Assembly (NCBI RefSeq): GCF_030445035.2
Contig: NC_080701.1
Coordinates: forward strand, 26,566,798-26,630,797
Length of the DNA stretch: 64,000 bases
Origin: Dasypus novemcinctus
Taxonomy: Eukaryota > Chordata > Mammalia > Cingulata > Dasypodidae
Direction: 5' to 3'
The translations under genes were made by a program, and so were the position numbers. The notes beneath the pieces are model-generated. The model was not told where the DNA came from and searched no databases. It saw nothing but the letters and a program-made list of their open reading frames with translations. Within the stretch, counting starts at the first letter, position 1. Every line of letters begins with the position of its first letter. Shown here in pieces: positions 26,562-36,819 of this stretch.

Positions 26562-27826
26562 TTAGATTGGTGCAAAAGGAATTGCAGTGTCAGATTGTGA
26601 ATTTTAAATCATTATAACTAGGCTCAGACACATTTTTATTAATCAGAATAGGAACCATTACATTCAACACATTTTTGCAATGAGAGATAAGTGTGTTTAT
26701 TCCTGTGGCATAAAAAATCCATGCTTCGGGATTCGATGAACTCTTGGAGAGCATTTTTTGCATCCTGCTGGTTGTGGAAGCATTTTCCCTGCAAAAAATT
26801 GTCAAGATGCTCGAAGAAGTGGTAGTCGGTTGGCGAGAGGTCAGGTGACTATGGCAGATGAGGCGCAACTTCATTAGGCAATTTGTTCAACTTTTGAAGT
26901 GTTGGTTGTGCAGTGTGCCATTGGGCATTGTTGTGGAGACAAATTGGGCCCTTTCTGTTGACAAGGCCGCCTGCAGGTGTTGCAGTGTTCAGTGCACTTC
27001 ATGCATTTGCTGAGCATACTTCTCACATGTACTGGTTTCACCAGGATTCAGAAAGCTGTGACAGCAGCAGACCACCAAACAGTGACCAGGACCTTTTTCT
27101 GGTGCAAGTGTGGCTTTGGGCAGTGCTTTGGAGCTTCTTCTTGGTCCAGCCACTGACCTGGTCGTCACTGGTTGTCATATAAAATCCACTGTTCGTCCAC
27201 GTCACAATCCAATTGAGAAATGGTTCGTTGTTGCGTAGAATGAGAGAAGATGACACTTGAAAATGATGATTTTTTGATTTTCAGTCAGCTCATGAACCAC
27301 CCATTTTTTGAGCTTTTTCACCTTGCCAATTTGTTTCAAATGCCGAATGACCATGGATTGGTCGACATTGAGTTCTTCAGCGACTTCTCGTGTAGTTAAA
27401 GAGGATCAGCTTCGATGACTGCTCTCAATGGGTCCTTGTCAACTGCCAATGGCCGGCCACTGCGCTTCTCATCCTTAAGGCTCTCGTCTCCTTTGCAAAA
27501 CTTCTTGAACCGCCACTGCACTGTACATTCGTTAGCAGTTCCTGGGCCAAATGCCTTGCTGATGTTGTGAGTTGTCGCCGCTGCTTTAAGATCCATTTTG
27601 AACTCAAGTAAGAAAATCCCTTGAATTTGATTTGTCTCACATCATTTCCATAGTCTAAAATAAATATAAAATAAACAGCAAGTAATGCCATTAGCAAAAA
27701 AACGTAAAGCGAGAAATGCACATTTAAAGGATATATAACATAACCACATTTATTTAAGAATGCATGCCAATATCGAACGGCAAATTTCAACAATGCAAAA
27801 GCGCAATTACTTTTGCACCAGCCTAA
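26562..27826 (-). mobile_element. Mariner DNA transposon, Hsmar1-like, near full length
   Basis: 1265 bp with inverted ends TTAGATTGGTGCAAAAGGAA and, at the other end, complement TTAGGCTGGTGCAAAAGTAA, flanked by the mariner target TA on both sides (26560-26561 and 27827-27828). The minus strand encodes a broken mariner transposase closest, by memory, to Hsmar1/SETMAR. Seen segments are FGPGTANECTVQWRFKKFCK and DESLKDEKRSGRPLAVDKD in the N-terminal helix-turn-helix region (27396-27596), SSSLILRNNEPFLNWIVT in the catalytic region (27256 downward) and FYATGINTLISHCKN near the C-terminus (about 26680-26730). The frame is lost between segments, so it is a dead copy. Hsmar1 itself is about 1.29 kb, so little is missing. 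Confidence 0.9.
27396..27596 (-). pseudogene. Mariner transposase N-terminal fragment
   Basis: An open stretch of 66 codons in the DNA-binding domain of the mariner transposase. It aligns residue for residue with remembered Hsmar1 sequence around GPGTANE-TVQW-FKKFCKGDESL-DE-RSGRP. It stops at the border with the REVAEEL helix, which lies in another frame. Confidence 0.85.
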
Positions 27827-27828
27827 TA

Positions 27829-28675
27829 ACTGGCAGGTTGTGTTGGCCCGACTGTACCGTTATCTACATTCAACTTAGAATTTGACTTTGGTAGGGAATC
27901 CTCCCGACACACCGTACAATTCTAATTCATCGCCAGGCTCACAGCCTTAGGAAGAAACTTAGATGAAGCTTCTGGGGAATGAGCAAAAGGGACAGGGCGC
28001 CGGGCCCTTTAGGATGGGAAGTCAGGCCTTGACCAGGTTTTTCTTTTCCCTTGTGTCCTTGCTCCCCCTTGTGGCCCAAAGTGGCATGAGCTCTCCGAAG
28101 GCCCTGTGAAAACTCCATGCGCACAAATTCAAAAGCATCTCCCCAATTCTGGTGGAAATCCTCCCACGGACCAGCACTCCCCTTCTCATAAATCCAGGTG
28201 CTTCCCCATCTTAGGAAAGTGAGCTCAACTTTTATAGTTATAAATGAAACACGAGCTCATTTTGGAAATGTTGGAAAAGACAGAAAAGTGGGACGAAGAA
28301 AATAAAAACCATTTATTCTCTGACCCCGTAGAAATGGTTGCTGTTGAATTTTGTCAAAATTTCCCAGATTTCTTTTCTATGCACGTACATATACACATGT
28401 ATATACAGCATTTGATTAAGCAATTTATTTATGATAGGATGTAATCTATCACCAACTTCAAACTAAGCATTACTAAGAACTCTATCTATCCATGTGCTAC
28501 CTCCTCTACCCACCTCTCTGACTTTCTCCTCATCAAAGACATACACTGATGCTTATGCGAATCATTCCTTTGCTAATTCCTAAAGTAAATGTCCCACCCG
28601 ACATATGCATACATACACACACACAATTGGGATTACACTGTGTATACACTTTTAATTTTACTATTATTGTTTATA
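27829..28675. other. Intergenic DNA, weak old repeat signal
   Basis: Mostly unassigned. 28235-28440 has the look of an old degenerate repeat (GAAAAGACAGAAAAGTGGGA, AATAAAAACCATTTATTC), family not named. A CA-rich patch lies near 28610-28625. Confidence 0.3.
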
Positions 28676-28850
28676 TCATTTTTTTATTGGAGAAGTTGTG
28701 ACCTAACAAAACAATCATGCATTCCATGCAGGATTCCCGTTCATCACCCCACGCCCTCCACCTTACATTGTCATGACATTAGTTGCAAATGATGGAAGAG
28801 CATCGATATAATATTACTGCTATCTATAGTACGTGTATGTATACTTTTTT
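28676..28850 (-). mobile_element. L1 3' fragment, reverse
   Basis: TTTTTTATTGGAGAAGTTGTG, AACAAAACAATCATGC and GTTGCAAATGATGGAAGAGC match the reversed L1 3' region also seen at 37890-38530, 48000-48450 and 51680-52110. Confidence 0.6.
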
Positions 28851-29319
28851 TAAAAAACTTTTTATTTTGAAATAATTTCAAATGTACAGGGCAACTGCGG
28901 ACACAATACAAACCCATACTGAGAAGCACAATATACCCCCACCCAGATCCACCAGCCTTTAACATTTTCCCACATTTGCCATATCACTCTATCCATCTAT
29001 CTAACCACCCATCCATCCATATTTTTATTTATCTATTGTCTAGATGTTAGAGAGTAGGTTGTATACATTATGCTCCTTGAACCCTTACTACTTCCATATA
29101 CATTTCCTAAGAATAAGAATATTCACTCACGCAACCACCTTAAAGTACAGTTATCAAGTTCAAGAAATTTCACATTGATGTAAAGCTTAGGACTGTGCTC
29201 CAAGTATTTCACATGTCCCCAAAAATGTCCTCCTGGGCGTTTTTCTCCTCCATTACTGGATCCAGTCAGGGATCCCGAATTGCCTTTGTTATTATTGTCT
29301 CTGACTCGATTTACATTTT

Positions 29320-29709
29320 TATAAAAATATTTATTTTCCCCCTTCCCCTCCTCCCACCCTGCCATTTTTTGCTGTGTTGTCTTCTCTTCTCATTTTCTCT
29401 CCTCTAGGATTCAATCCTGGGGACCTCTGATGGGGAGAGAGGTTCCCTGTCAGTTGTGCCACCACAGTTCCTGGTTTCTGCCATGCTTCACCTTGACTCT
29501 CCCTTCGTCTCTCTCGATGCATCGTCACCTTACTGCATGACTCACTTGCACAGGGCACTGGCTCACGGCACGGGCACTCGCGCAGGCACTGGCTCGCCGT
29601 GCCGGCACGCTCTCTCTTCTTCTTTTTCACCAGGAGGCCCCAGGGATTGAACCCGGGTCCTCCCATATGGTAGTGGAAGCCCTATCACTTGAGCCACAAT
29701 CTGTTTCCC
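29320..29709 (-). mobile_element. Longer two-unit DAS variant
   Basis: Two tRNA-like blocks in complement (GGATTCAATCCTGGGGACC near 29407 and GGATTGAACCCGGGTCCTCC near 29644, then GAGCCACAATCTGTTTCCC). The middle is unlike the standard DAS body (GCACTGGCTCACGGCACGGG). Same architecture as 37214-37696 and 19820-20172. Confidence 0.7.
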
Positions 29710-30419
29710 TAACTCTTATTACATTGTGGAAACATATATACAGCATGAACTCTCCCATCTCAACCCCTCCCAAGCATACTGCCGAGGGGATTAACCACAC
29801 TCACGATGCTGTGTTACCCGCACCACCATCTGTAACCAGAACTTTCCATTACCCTAAACAGAGACCCTATACCATTAGGCATTGACATCCCACTCACCCC
29901 AATCAGCTCCTCCACTCCAGTAACTTTCTGTCTCTATGAAATTGCTAGCTGCAATTTCATATGAGAAAATCGTACATATCTGTCCCTTTGTGTCTGACAT
30001 ATCATGTAACATGTCAATGATCAGCCATATAGCAGCAAGTATCAGAACTTCATTCTTTTTTAGGGCTCAGTAATATTCCATTGCATGTATATACCACATT
30101 ATGCTATCCATTTATCTGCTGATGCGCCTTTTGGTTGCTCCTAACATGTGATAATACTGCATGAACATCAGGGTACAAATACCTGTCCCAGCTTTCAATT
30201 GCTGGGTCACATGGTAGTTCTTTGTTTCACCTTTTGAGGAACTATCAAGCTGTTTTTCTCAGCAAGATTGTTTGCCACCAACAGTGTGCTGACGTCCCCA
30301 TTTCTCCACATCCTTGAAGCACTTGTTACTTTCATTTTTTTCAATAGTAGCCACTCTAGCGGGTGTGAAACGGTATCTCATTGTGTTTGCATTTGCATTT
30401 CCCTAATGGCTAATGATAC

Positions 30420-30853
30420 TGTTGAAGACTGAACTGTGTTTCCCACATAAGGCATGTTCAAGTCCCAGCCTCTTGCCCTGTGGTCCTTTTAAATAGGACC
30501 TTTGAGGAGGTTGTTAGTTAAGGTGTGCTCACACTGAACGAGGGTGGGCCTCTATCTAATATGGCTGAAGTTCTCGGAAGCAAAGGAAATAGGCAGGGAA
30601 GAAGCCACAGGGAGTAGCAGCCTGAAGCTGGAAGTCAATGGAACCCCGAAGACAAAGGAAAAGATGTCACATGGCAGGTGCACTGCCATGTGACAAACAA
30701 GCCAAGGAACGCCACCCATTGCCAGCCAGCCAGAAGGTACTGACCCTGAGGGGAAGCAAGCCTTCTAGCCTTTGAAATCATGAGCCAATAAATTCCTGTT
30801 GCTAAGTCAACCCATTGTGTGGTATTTGTTTTAGCAGCTGGGAAACGAATACA
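30420..30853 (+). mobile_element. Solo LTR, MaLR-like fossil
   Basis: 434 bp beginning TGTTGAAGACTGAACTGTG and ending GAATACA, flanked by the 5-bp duplication GATAC (30415-30419 and 30854-30858). Near its end are an AATAAA and GTGGTATTTGTTTTAGCAGC, typical of MaLR LTRs. It looks whole as an LTR, with no internal region. It lies in the old L1, so it is younger than that L1. Confidence 0.75.
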
Positions 30854-31220
30854 GATACTGAGCATCTTTTCATGTGCTTATTGGTCATTTGTATACCTTC
30901 TTTGGAGAAATGTCTATTCAAGTTCTTTGTCCATTTTTGTAGTGAACCATTTAGAAAAATCCCTTCTCATTTTTCTGTGCATGTTTCTCTTTTACTATTT
31001 TCTTTGTGGTTACCATGGGGCTTAAATTTAGCACCCTAAATCTATAATAATCTTGTTTGGTGTGATACCAACTTAATTTCAATAGCGTACATAAACCATG
31101 TTCCTGTACCTCTCTGTTCCCCTACCTTTGTGTATTTTGCATTGCAAAGTGCATATATATATATGCATTGTAAGTCCAAAACTATTAATTTATCATTACT
31201 TTTTATGCATGTGCATTTTA

Positions 31221-31602
31221 TTTTTTTTTTATTTATTTTTTTTTAAAGATTTATTTTTATTTATTTAATTCCCCTCCCCCGGTTGTCTGTTTTCTGTGTC
31301 TTTTTACTGCGTCTTGTTTCTTTGTCCGCTTCTGTTGTCGTCAGCGGCACGGGAAGTGTGGGCGGCGCCATTCCTCGGCAGGCTGCTCCCTCCTTCGCGC
31401 TGGGCGGCTCTCCTTATGGGTGCACTCCTTGCGCGTGGGGCTCCCCTACGCGGGGGACACCCCTGTGTGGCAGGGCACTCCTTGCGCGCATCAGCACTGC
31501 GCATGGCCAGCTCCACACGGGTCAGGGAGGCCCGGGGCTTGAACCGCGGACCTCCCATGTGGTAGACGGACGCCCTAACCACCGGGCCAAAGTCCGTTTC
31601 CC
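31221..31602 (-). mobile_element. DAS-SINE, short-body subfamily
   Basis: Perfect 15-bp duplication TGCATGTGCATTTTA (31206-31220 and 31603-31617). It shares with 24027-24400 the missing segment of about 45 bp (GGCACGGGAAGTGTGGGCGG in this orientation) and the extra GTCTTGTTTCTTTGTC. Confidence 0.93.
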
Positions 31603-31774
31603 TGCATGTGCATTTTAGATCCTATAGGAAGTAAAAAATAGGGTTACAAACCAAAAATACAATAATACTAGCATTTATATTTACCCATGTTGATACCGTT
31701 ACTGGAGATCTATATTTTTCATGCAACTTCAATCTGTCATCTAGTGTCCTTTTTCAGGCTAAGGAACTCCTTAT

Positions 31775-32107
31775 AATGGGGGTTCTTTAATCTTTTTTGT
31801 TCCACAGAACTCTTTTCCAGTGAGGTGAAAAGCATGGACCCCCATCTCAGAATGTAGCAGCAGATAGTTTTATGACACTCAACTAGCATCAGGTCTAACA
31901 ACTATCATAATTTTGAAGTATGGATGAGCATACGTGATTTTTTGAGATATGCAACAGCTACACTGTGATATAAAATGAATACTGCTGTAATTTATTGCAT
32001 ACATTCATAAGTGAAAGAAATGCTAGATTTCAGTTAGAGGTCAGAGAAAATAAAGATAATAAGTTGATTTTTTTCAATTCAAGCTGGACCCCTGGTTAAG
32101 ATCCCCT
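31775..32107 (+). repeat. hAT-like DNA transposon fossil
   Basis: GGGGGTTCTTTAATCTTTTT at the left and GGTTAAGATCCCCTGCCC at the right form imperfect inverted ends. Internal phrases (TTCCACAGAACTC, GGACCCCCATCTCAGAATG, TTTCAGTTAGAGGTCAGAG) belong to a common MER-type element. The exact name is not assigned and no target duplication was identified. Confidence 0.5.
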
Positions 32108-32784
32108 GCCCAATAACATCTCTTATAGGGACTAGTCAAGTGGTAAGAACTACTTTAGCTTTTGTTTATCTAGGAATGTCTTAATCTCCCCCTCATTTTT
32201 GAAAGACAGTTAAATTTGGGAGGTTTATAGCTATTATTTCTTCAAATATTTTTTCTGCTCCTTTCTTCTCCTTCTGGGACTTTCACAATGCATATACTAG
32301 TGTACTTGATGGCACCCCACAAGTTCCTTGGGCTCTGTTTTCCCTTCTTTTTTTCCTTCCACCCCTCAGACTGAATAATTTAAATAGTCTTATCATCAAG
32401 TTCACTGATTCTTCCTTCAGCCAGCTCCAATTACTAGTTGTTTTTTTTTTTTACTGACCCTATCTTTGTGTTCATCTATAATTTCTCTGTTCTCCCTTAT
32501 GTCTTTGCCCCTGTTTTCCTTTAGCAATTTGAACATAAATAGGACCACTTTTTTTTTTTTAAGTCTTTGACTGGTATGTCCATGCTCTGGTCTTCCTCAT
32601 TGATGGTTTCTAAATTCTTTATCCTGCTCCTTTGCATGAGCCATCATTTCCTGTTTCTTTTTAAGTTTTGTGTACTTTTGTTGCGACCTGGATATCTGAT
32701 AGCTTAATGTGAAATTTAGACTATTCCTTAAGCTTGTATCTAGCTAGTGTTATGATAGAGATTTCCTTGAATGCCAGGAGCTAA

Positions 32785-32925
32785 AAAGAAAGGAAGGAAG
32801 GAAGGAAGGAAGGAAGGAAGGAAGGAAGGAAGGAAGGAAGGAAGGAAGGAAGGAAGGAAGGAAGGAGGAAGGAAGGAAGGAGGAAGGAAGGAAGGAGGAA
32901 GGAAGGAGGAAGGAAGGAAGGAAGA
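32785..32925 (+). repeat. (GGAA)n microsatellite
   Basis: About 140 bp of GGAA repeats, perfect for roughly 80 bp and then broken at regular places by GGA units (GGAGGAAGGAAGGAGG). It directly follows the reversed L1 segment. Confidence 0.97.
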
Positions 32926-33445
32926 CTCCTTTCTCGGTCTTTGCAGATGGCCTTGTGTGAGCTCTGCTGTCTAATGATAAGTTTAGAGAATAGGCCAAGG
33001 CATGAGCATAGGGACTTGCCTGGTCTTTTGTGCACATGCATGTTTTTCTGGGAATGTGCATGGCCCTAGAAATTCTCTCATCTACTTGGATATGAATAGC
33101 TCCTTTTTCCTAGGAAACAGCATTTCTGCACAGTCCTCGGCACTGCACTGTATGCACAGCCTGCAAACGGGAGGCTGCTATTTGAGTGTTCTCCTCCAGC
33201 ATTCTATAGAAGACCTCTGCTCTGTGAGCTGCCTTCTACATGCAGGGCAAGTTCTGGGACAGTGAGCCCATGACAAATGTCCTGGTCCGGTCCTTCAGAC
33301 TGGCCCCAGATTGCTTAGCACAGACATACATGCTCCAGTATGGGCAAGAGGGTTACTCTGCTCCCTCCAGAACTAGGACCTGTGTCCACACTGAGCTGGG
33401 GAGGGGATTGGGACAGGGCCAGTCAGTGCACTGCGAGGAGAAGAG
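32926..33445. other. Intergenic DNA, no feature seen
   Basis: Unassigned sequence between the GGAA repeat and the next SINE. No exon or repeat family recognised. Confidence 0.3.
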
Positions 33446-33457
33446 CCTACTGTTTTT

Positions 33458-33655
33458 TAAAGATATTTTTTTCTTTACCTGGTTGCATCATCGTCTTTTT
33501 GGTGCATCGCTTCACTGTACCGGGGCCTGCATCTCTCTCGACAGGTCTGGGATGCCTTTTTCACTTTTTCTTTTTACCAGGTTCCAGGGATTGAACCTGG
33601 GTCCTCCATTTGGTAAATGGGAGCTCAATTGCTTGAGCCACAGCCACTTCCTGGT
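33458..33655 (-). mobile_element. Short tRNA-like SINE with long T-rich arm
   Basis: 198 bp with one tRNA-like block (GGATTGAACCTGGGTCCTCC, then GAGCCACAGCCACTTCC). Perfect 12-bp duplication CCTACTGTTTTT at 33446-33457 and 33656-33667. The left part (GTGCATCGCTTCACTGTACC) differs from the standard DAS body. Confidence 0.85.
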
Positions 33656-33858
33656 CCTACTGTTTTTAAGTTACCTTTTCTTGATTTGACACCTGCCCTG
33701 TTACTGTGGCCCTTTAACGGATTTGGGAACCTTAAGAAAGATGGTTCTGCCAGCTCTTGTTACTTAAAGCTTCTAGGTGTGACATGGATAGAGCACTGGT
33801 GTGGCTCGATCCTCCATCTTATTGACCAGATAAACTCTGTACATAAAACTTTTTTTTG

Positions 33859-34352
33859 GAGCCTAGAGTGCCTACAACTGGAAGCGGGAGGAGTGCATCC
33901 AGTACCCATGTGGAATCTAAGCCCTCACTTGACATAGGTGTGCAATGGACACAACCAATCCAATGTCCACAGAGAAAATGTGGAATGGGTGTGGGAACGG
34001 TAGCCATGGTGGCTGCTGGGTGTGGGGAACGGGAGGAAGAGATGAGATGTGGAGGCGTTTTCGGGACGTGGAGTTGTCCTGGATAGTGCTTCACGGACAA
34101 TTACGGGACATTATAGATCCCCCCAGGGCCCACTGGATGGAACGTGGGAGAGTCTGGGCTATGATGTGGACCATTGACTATGGGGTGCAGTGATGCTCAG
34201 AGATGAACTTACCAGGTGCAATGGATGTGTCATGATGATGGGAGAGAGTGTTGCTGTGGGGGGAGTGGGGGCAGGGGCGGTGGGGTTGAATGGGACCTCA
34301 TATTTTTCATAATGTAATTAAAATAAATAAATAAATAATTAAAAAAAAAAAA
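33859..34352 (+). mobile_element. Young 5'-truncated L1 3' UTR with A tail
   Basis: Ends CCTCATATTTTTCATAATGT followed by an (AAAT) and poly(A) tail to about 34352. Similar AAAACTTTTTTTT-type sequence on both sides (about 33846-33858 and 34349-34365) looks like the target duplication. It falls at the T-run of the short SINE that follows, suggesting that the SINE was there first. Confidence 0.65.
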
Positions 34353-34354
34353 CA

Positions 34355-34443
34355 CTTTTTTTTTTTAGGAAGTACCCGGGATTGAACCCAAGACCTTGTA
34401 CAGGGGAAGCAGGTGCTCAACCACTGAGCTACATCTGCTCCCC
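34355..34443 (-). mobile_element. Single-unit tRNA-like short SINE
   Basis: Poly(T), then TAGGAAGTACCCGGGATTGAA, AAGCAGGTGCTCAACCACTG and AGCTACATCTGCTCCCC. It is the monomer of the two-unit elements elsewhere in the window. Confidence 0.75.
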
Positions 34444-34499
34444 TGTACACACACTTTTATTTCCCTTAAAATTTTTTTCTTCTCTTTTTTACTGAACCT

Positions 34500-34730
34500 T
34501 TTACTATGATCAGAACTTACCTTAATGGCTATACCATCTACACCATGATCCAGAATAGGGGCTCTTACAATCTATTTAGTGAATCCTCTGTATTGGCCAT
34601 TTAGGTTGCTTTTGACTTTTTGCTACTATAAATCATTCAAAATATTCAAGATAAATCTTTGCATAAATCTATGACTATTTCCTTGAGATAAATCCCTATA
34701 TATGGAATTCCAGGGTGAAAAGTATGATGA
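34500..34730 (-). repeat. Old LINE remnant, reverse
   Basis: TTAGGTTGCTTTTGACTTTT, TTGCTACTATAAATCATTC and TCCTTGAGATAAATCCC are reversed old-L1-type phrases. Strongly diverged. Confidence 0.45.
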
Positions 34731-34734
34731 ACGT

Positions 34735-35470
34735 AAGTCTTTGGTTGTTCTTTCCCACTGTTCTAGAAGTCATTCACGTCTGGTCCATTCTGGGCCATCA
34801 CTTCCTCGGAGTCACCTCCCCAGACACAGGTGCTTCCACCCTGTGCTCGGCCACCTCCTTGTAGAAGGCCCAGAGATTTGACTTGCCACCTCCCCCTCTT
34901 CAAAGACTTGATTAGCTGCTTGCTCATTAGGGGGTCCTAAGTACACCAAAATTTTGGAGTACTTGAAAACAAGCACGTGGGCCCCTTCTCTTTAAAGAAA
35001 CAGGAATTAAATAACACGTTTGATTTCAGAATCTTATACTTAGGGCAGCTGAGCAACCAGATCTTCATAGTGGAGCTTTGTTCCATGTTCTTGTTTTTGA
35101 TTCTGAGGGTAAAACTATATAAACCTTCTGATACTTTCTTTTAAAAAGGCCACATAGGCAGATCAGCAGGTTATCTTGACTCAAGCGGGTAACGACAACA
35201 CCCATCTCCATTGGCTTCTGCATACACAGGGCAATGATGTTTTGGGCTGTTACCTCTTACCTCAGCTCTGAGCGTGGAGCCCTGTAAATGTCTCTCAAAT
35301 GAGGAGTTTGCTCTAAAATTCTATAATTCTGTAAATTTTATAAAGGGAGAATACTGTGCTATCATGATTTGGACTGAGGAAGTGCTTTCTATGCTTCCCA
35401 AGAATTTAGATCCCAGTGTGGGCAGGAGGAGAGAACTTCTTGTCATTTTCTGGCATAGTTTCTGGGGTGG
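34735..35470. other. Intergenic DNA, no feature seen
   Basis: No exon or repeat family recognised. Confidence 0.3.
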
Positions 35471-35474
35471 CTAG

Positions 35475-35935
35475 AGCCTGTCTTAATATGAATTGTGAGT
35501 GCTTTGGAGCTGTATGGGCTCCAGAAAACATTCTTCAAGGTAATCCATTCCTGTGGTTGTGAACCCATTGTAAGTAGGACCTTTTGATGAGGCTACTTGA
35601 GTAAAGGCATGGCCCACCTCTTTCAGGATGGGCCTTAATCCTGAGTCCTTTATCAGAGAATGAAATTCAGATGGAAAAAAAGAAAAATGCCACAGTAGCA
35701 AGAAGCTGAAAGCAACAAAATCCTGAAGAGCAAGGAGAGACCAGCAGATGGAGCCATGTGCCTTGCCATGTGACAGAGGCCCCAAGCATCGCCAGCAGCT
35801 GGTCTTTGGGAAGAAAGCTCCACCTTCAGTTGGACATTTTCCCGGACTCTAACCATGAGTGAATAAATTCCCATTGTTTAAACCAAATCACTTCATGGTG
35901 TTTGCTTTGAGCAGCCTCAGAAACTGAAATAGTGT
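35475..35935 (+). mobile_element. MaLR-like LTR fossil
   Basis: A segment with CATTCCTGTGGTTGTGAACC, GTAGGACCTTTTGATGAGGC, GCCATGTGCCTTGCCATGTG, TGAGTGAATAAATTCCCATT and GGTGTTTGCTTTGAGCAGCC in LTR-like order. It is related to the solo LTR at 30420-30853. It is degraded and its exact ends were not resolved. Confidence 0.55.
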
Positions 35936-36399
35936 ATCAAAAGCGTTAAGCTGGATTCCCACTAAACTGACAGGGTCAGAGGGACAGGAAACAAAGGAAG
36001 GATCCCCTCCTCCACAGCTCTGTTCTCCTTCCAGCTTCTTTCATTGTCTTCCTGCTTCAGGTGCTGGGAAAGAAAGCAGGTCTCTCTGGATGATCTGGAA
36101 CTGGTGTTATCAGGTCCTTTCAGAAGAAAGACCTTTGGATAACAGAAGAGGAAGGAAGGAATGTTGCCAAATTCCCATTCAAAATGTTGTTTACGTTCTT
36201 ACAGACAACTGTACCTGACAAGGCCAGATCTGAGCAAAAATACAGGCTGAGGTTGTGGTTCTAATGAACAAGTCCGCTGAGAAATACTATGCAGATGAAT
36301 AAATATGGTTTCCACCTCTATAGCTGTTAAACTTGTATTAATCTTCATCAATTATTAACTAATGAACATTTTCCATATGCCATGTAGATTATTATGGGC

Positions 36400-36570
36400 T
36401 ATGGATATATTACTTCATTTAATACCCACTGCAGTCCTCTGAGGTAGATATTATTTAGTTTTGTTTAGAGATGTGAAAACTGAGGCAGAGGGGTTAAATT
36501 GTTTGCCTAAGACTACAGAGTTGGCAGAGCTGTGACACAAACCCAGCTTTTGACTCCAAAGCTCATTCTA
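36400..36570 (-). repeat. MIR element, reverse
   Basis: CTGAGGTAGATATTATTTAG, GAAAACTGAGGCAGAGGGG, TTGCCTAAGACTACAGAG and CAAACCCAGCTTTTGACTCC follow the MIR complement. Confidence 0.75.
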
Positions 36571-36819
36571 TTTACCCTATTAAGTTATACATACATATAT
36601 ATATATTTTTAACATATTATGTTAAACTTATGACATTTATTCTGCCTCATTTGGCAGTTTTTCATCCAAGTTTTAGATTAAGCATCCATTGGGGGCATTT
36701 CTCTTATTTATCTTTGGTTAACTTGAGATGCTTTACACACACTGCAGGCAAATAATATTTGGCTATTGATTTAAGTAAGCAGCACGGTGTTTCGGGCTGA
36801 ACACCACAGACTTTGTGTT

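Larger units (their letters stand above)
28850..32765 (-). mobile_element. Old L1 LINE, reverse, broken by later insertions
   Basis: Reading from the left this is reversed old L1: 3' end (AAATAATTTCAAATGTACAG, TTTAACATTTTCCCACATTT), then ORF2 3' part (CAACAGTGTGCTGACGTCCC, TGCATTTCCCTAATGGC, GAGCATCTTTTCATGTGC). Its upstream portion follows (CTTTTGTTTATCTAGGAATG, TTATTTCTTCAAATATTTT, TTCACTGATTCTTCC) to about 32760. It is interrupted by a SINE (about 29320-29709), a solo LTR (30420-30853), a DAS-SINE (31221-31602) and an hAT-like fossil (about 31775-32107). It may be one L1 or two overlapping old L1s. Confidence 0.75.

Noticed and set aside
32750-33061. ORF rich in PSFL repeats
   Set aside because: It is the translation of the GGAA microsatellite complement.
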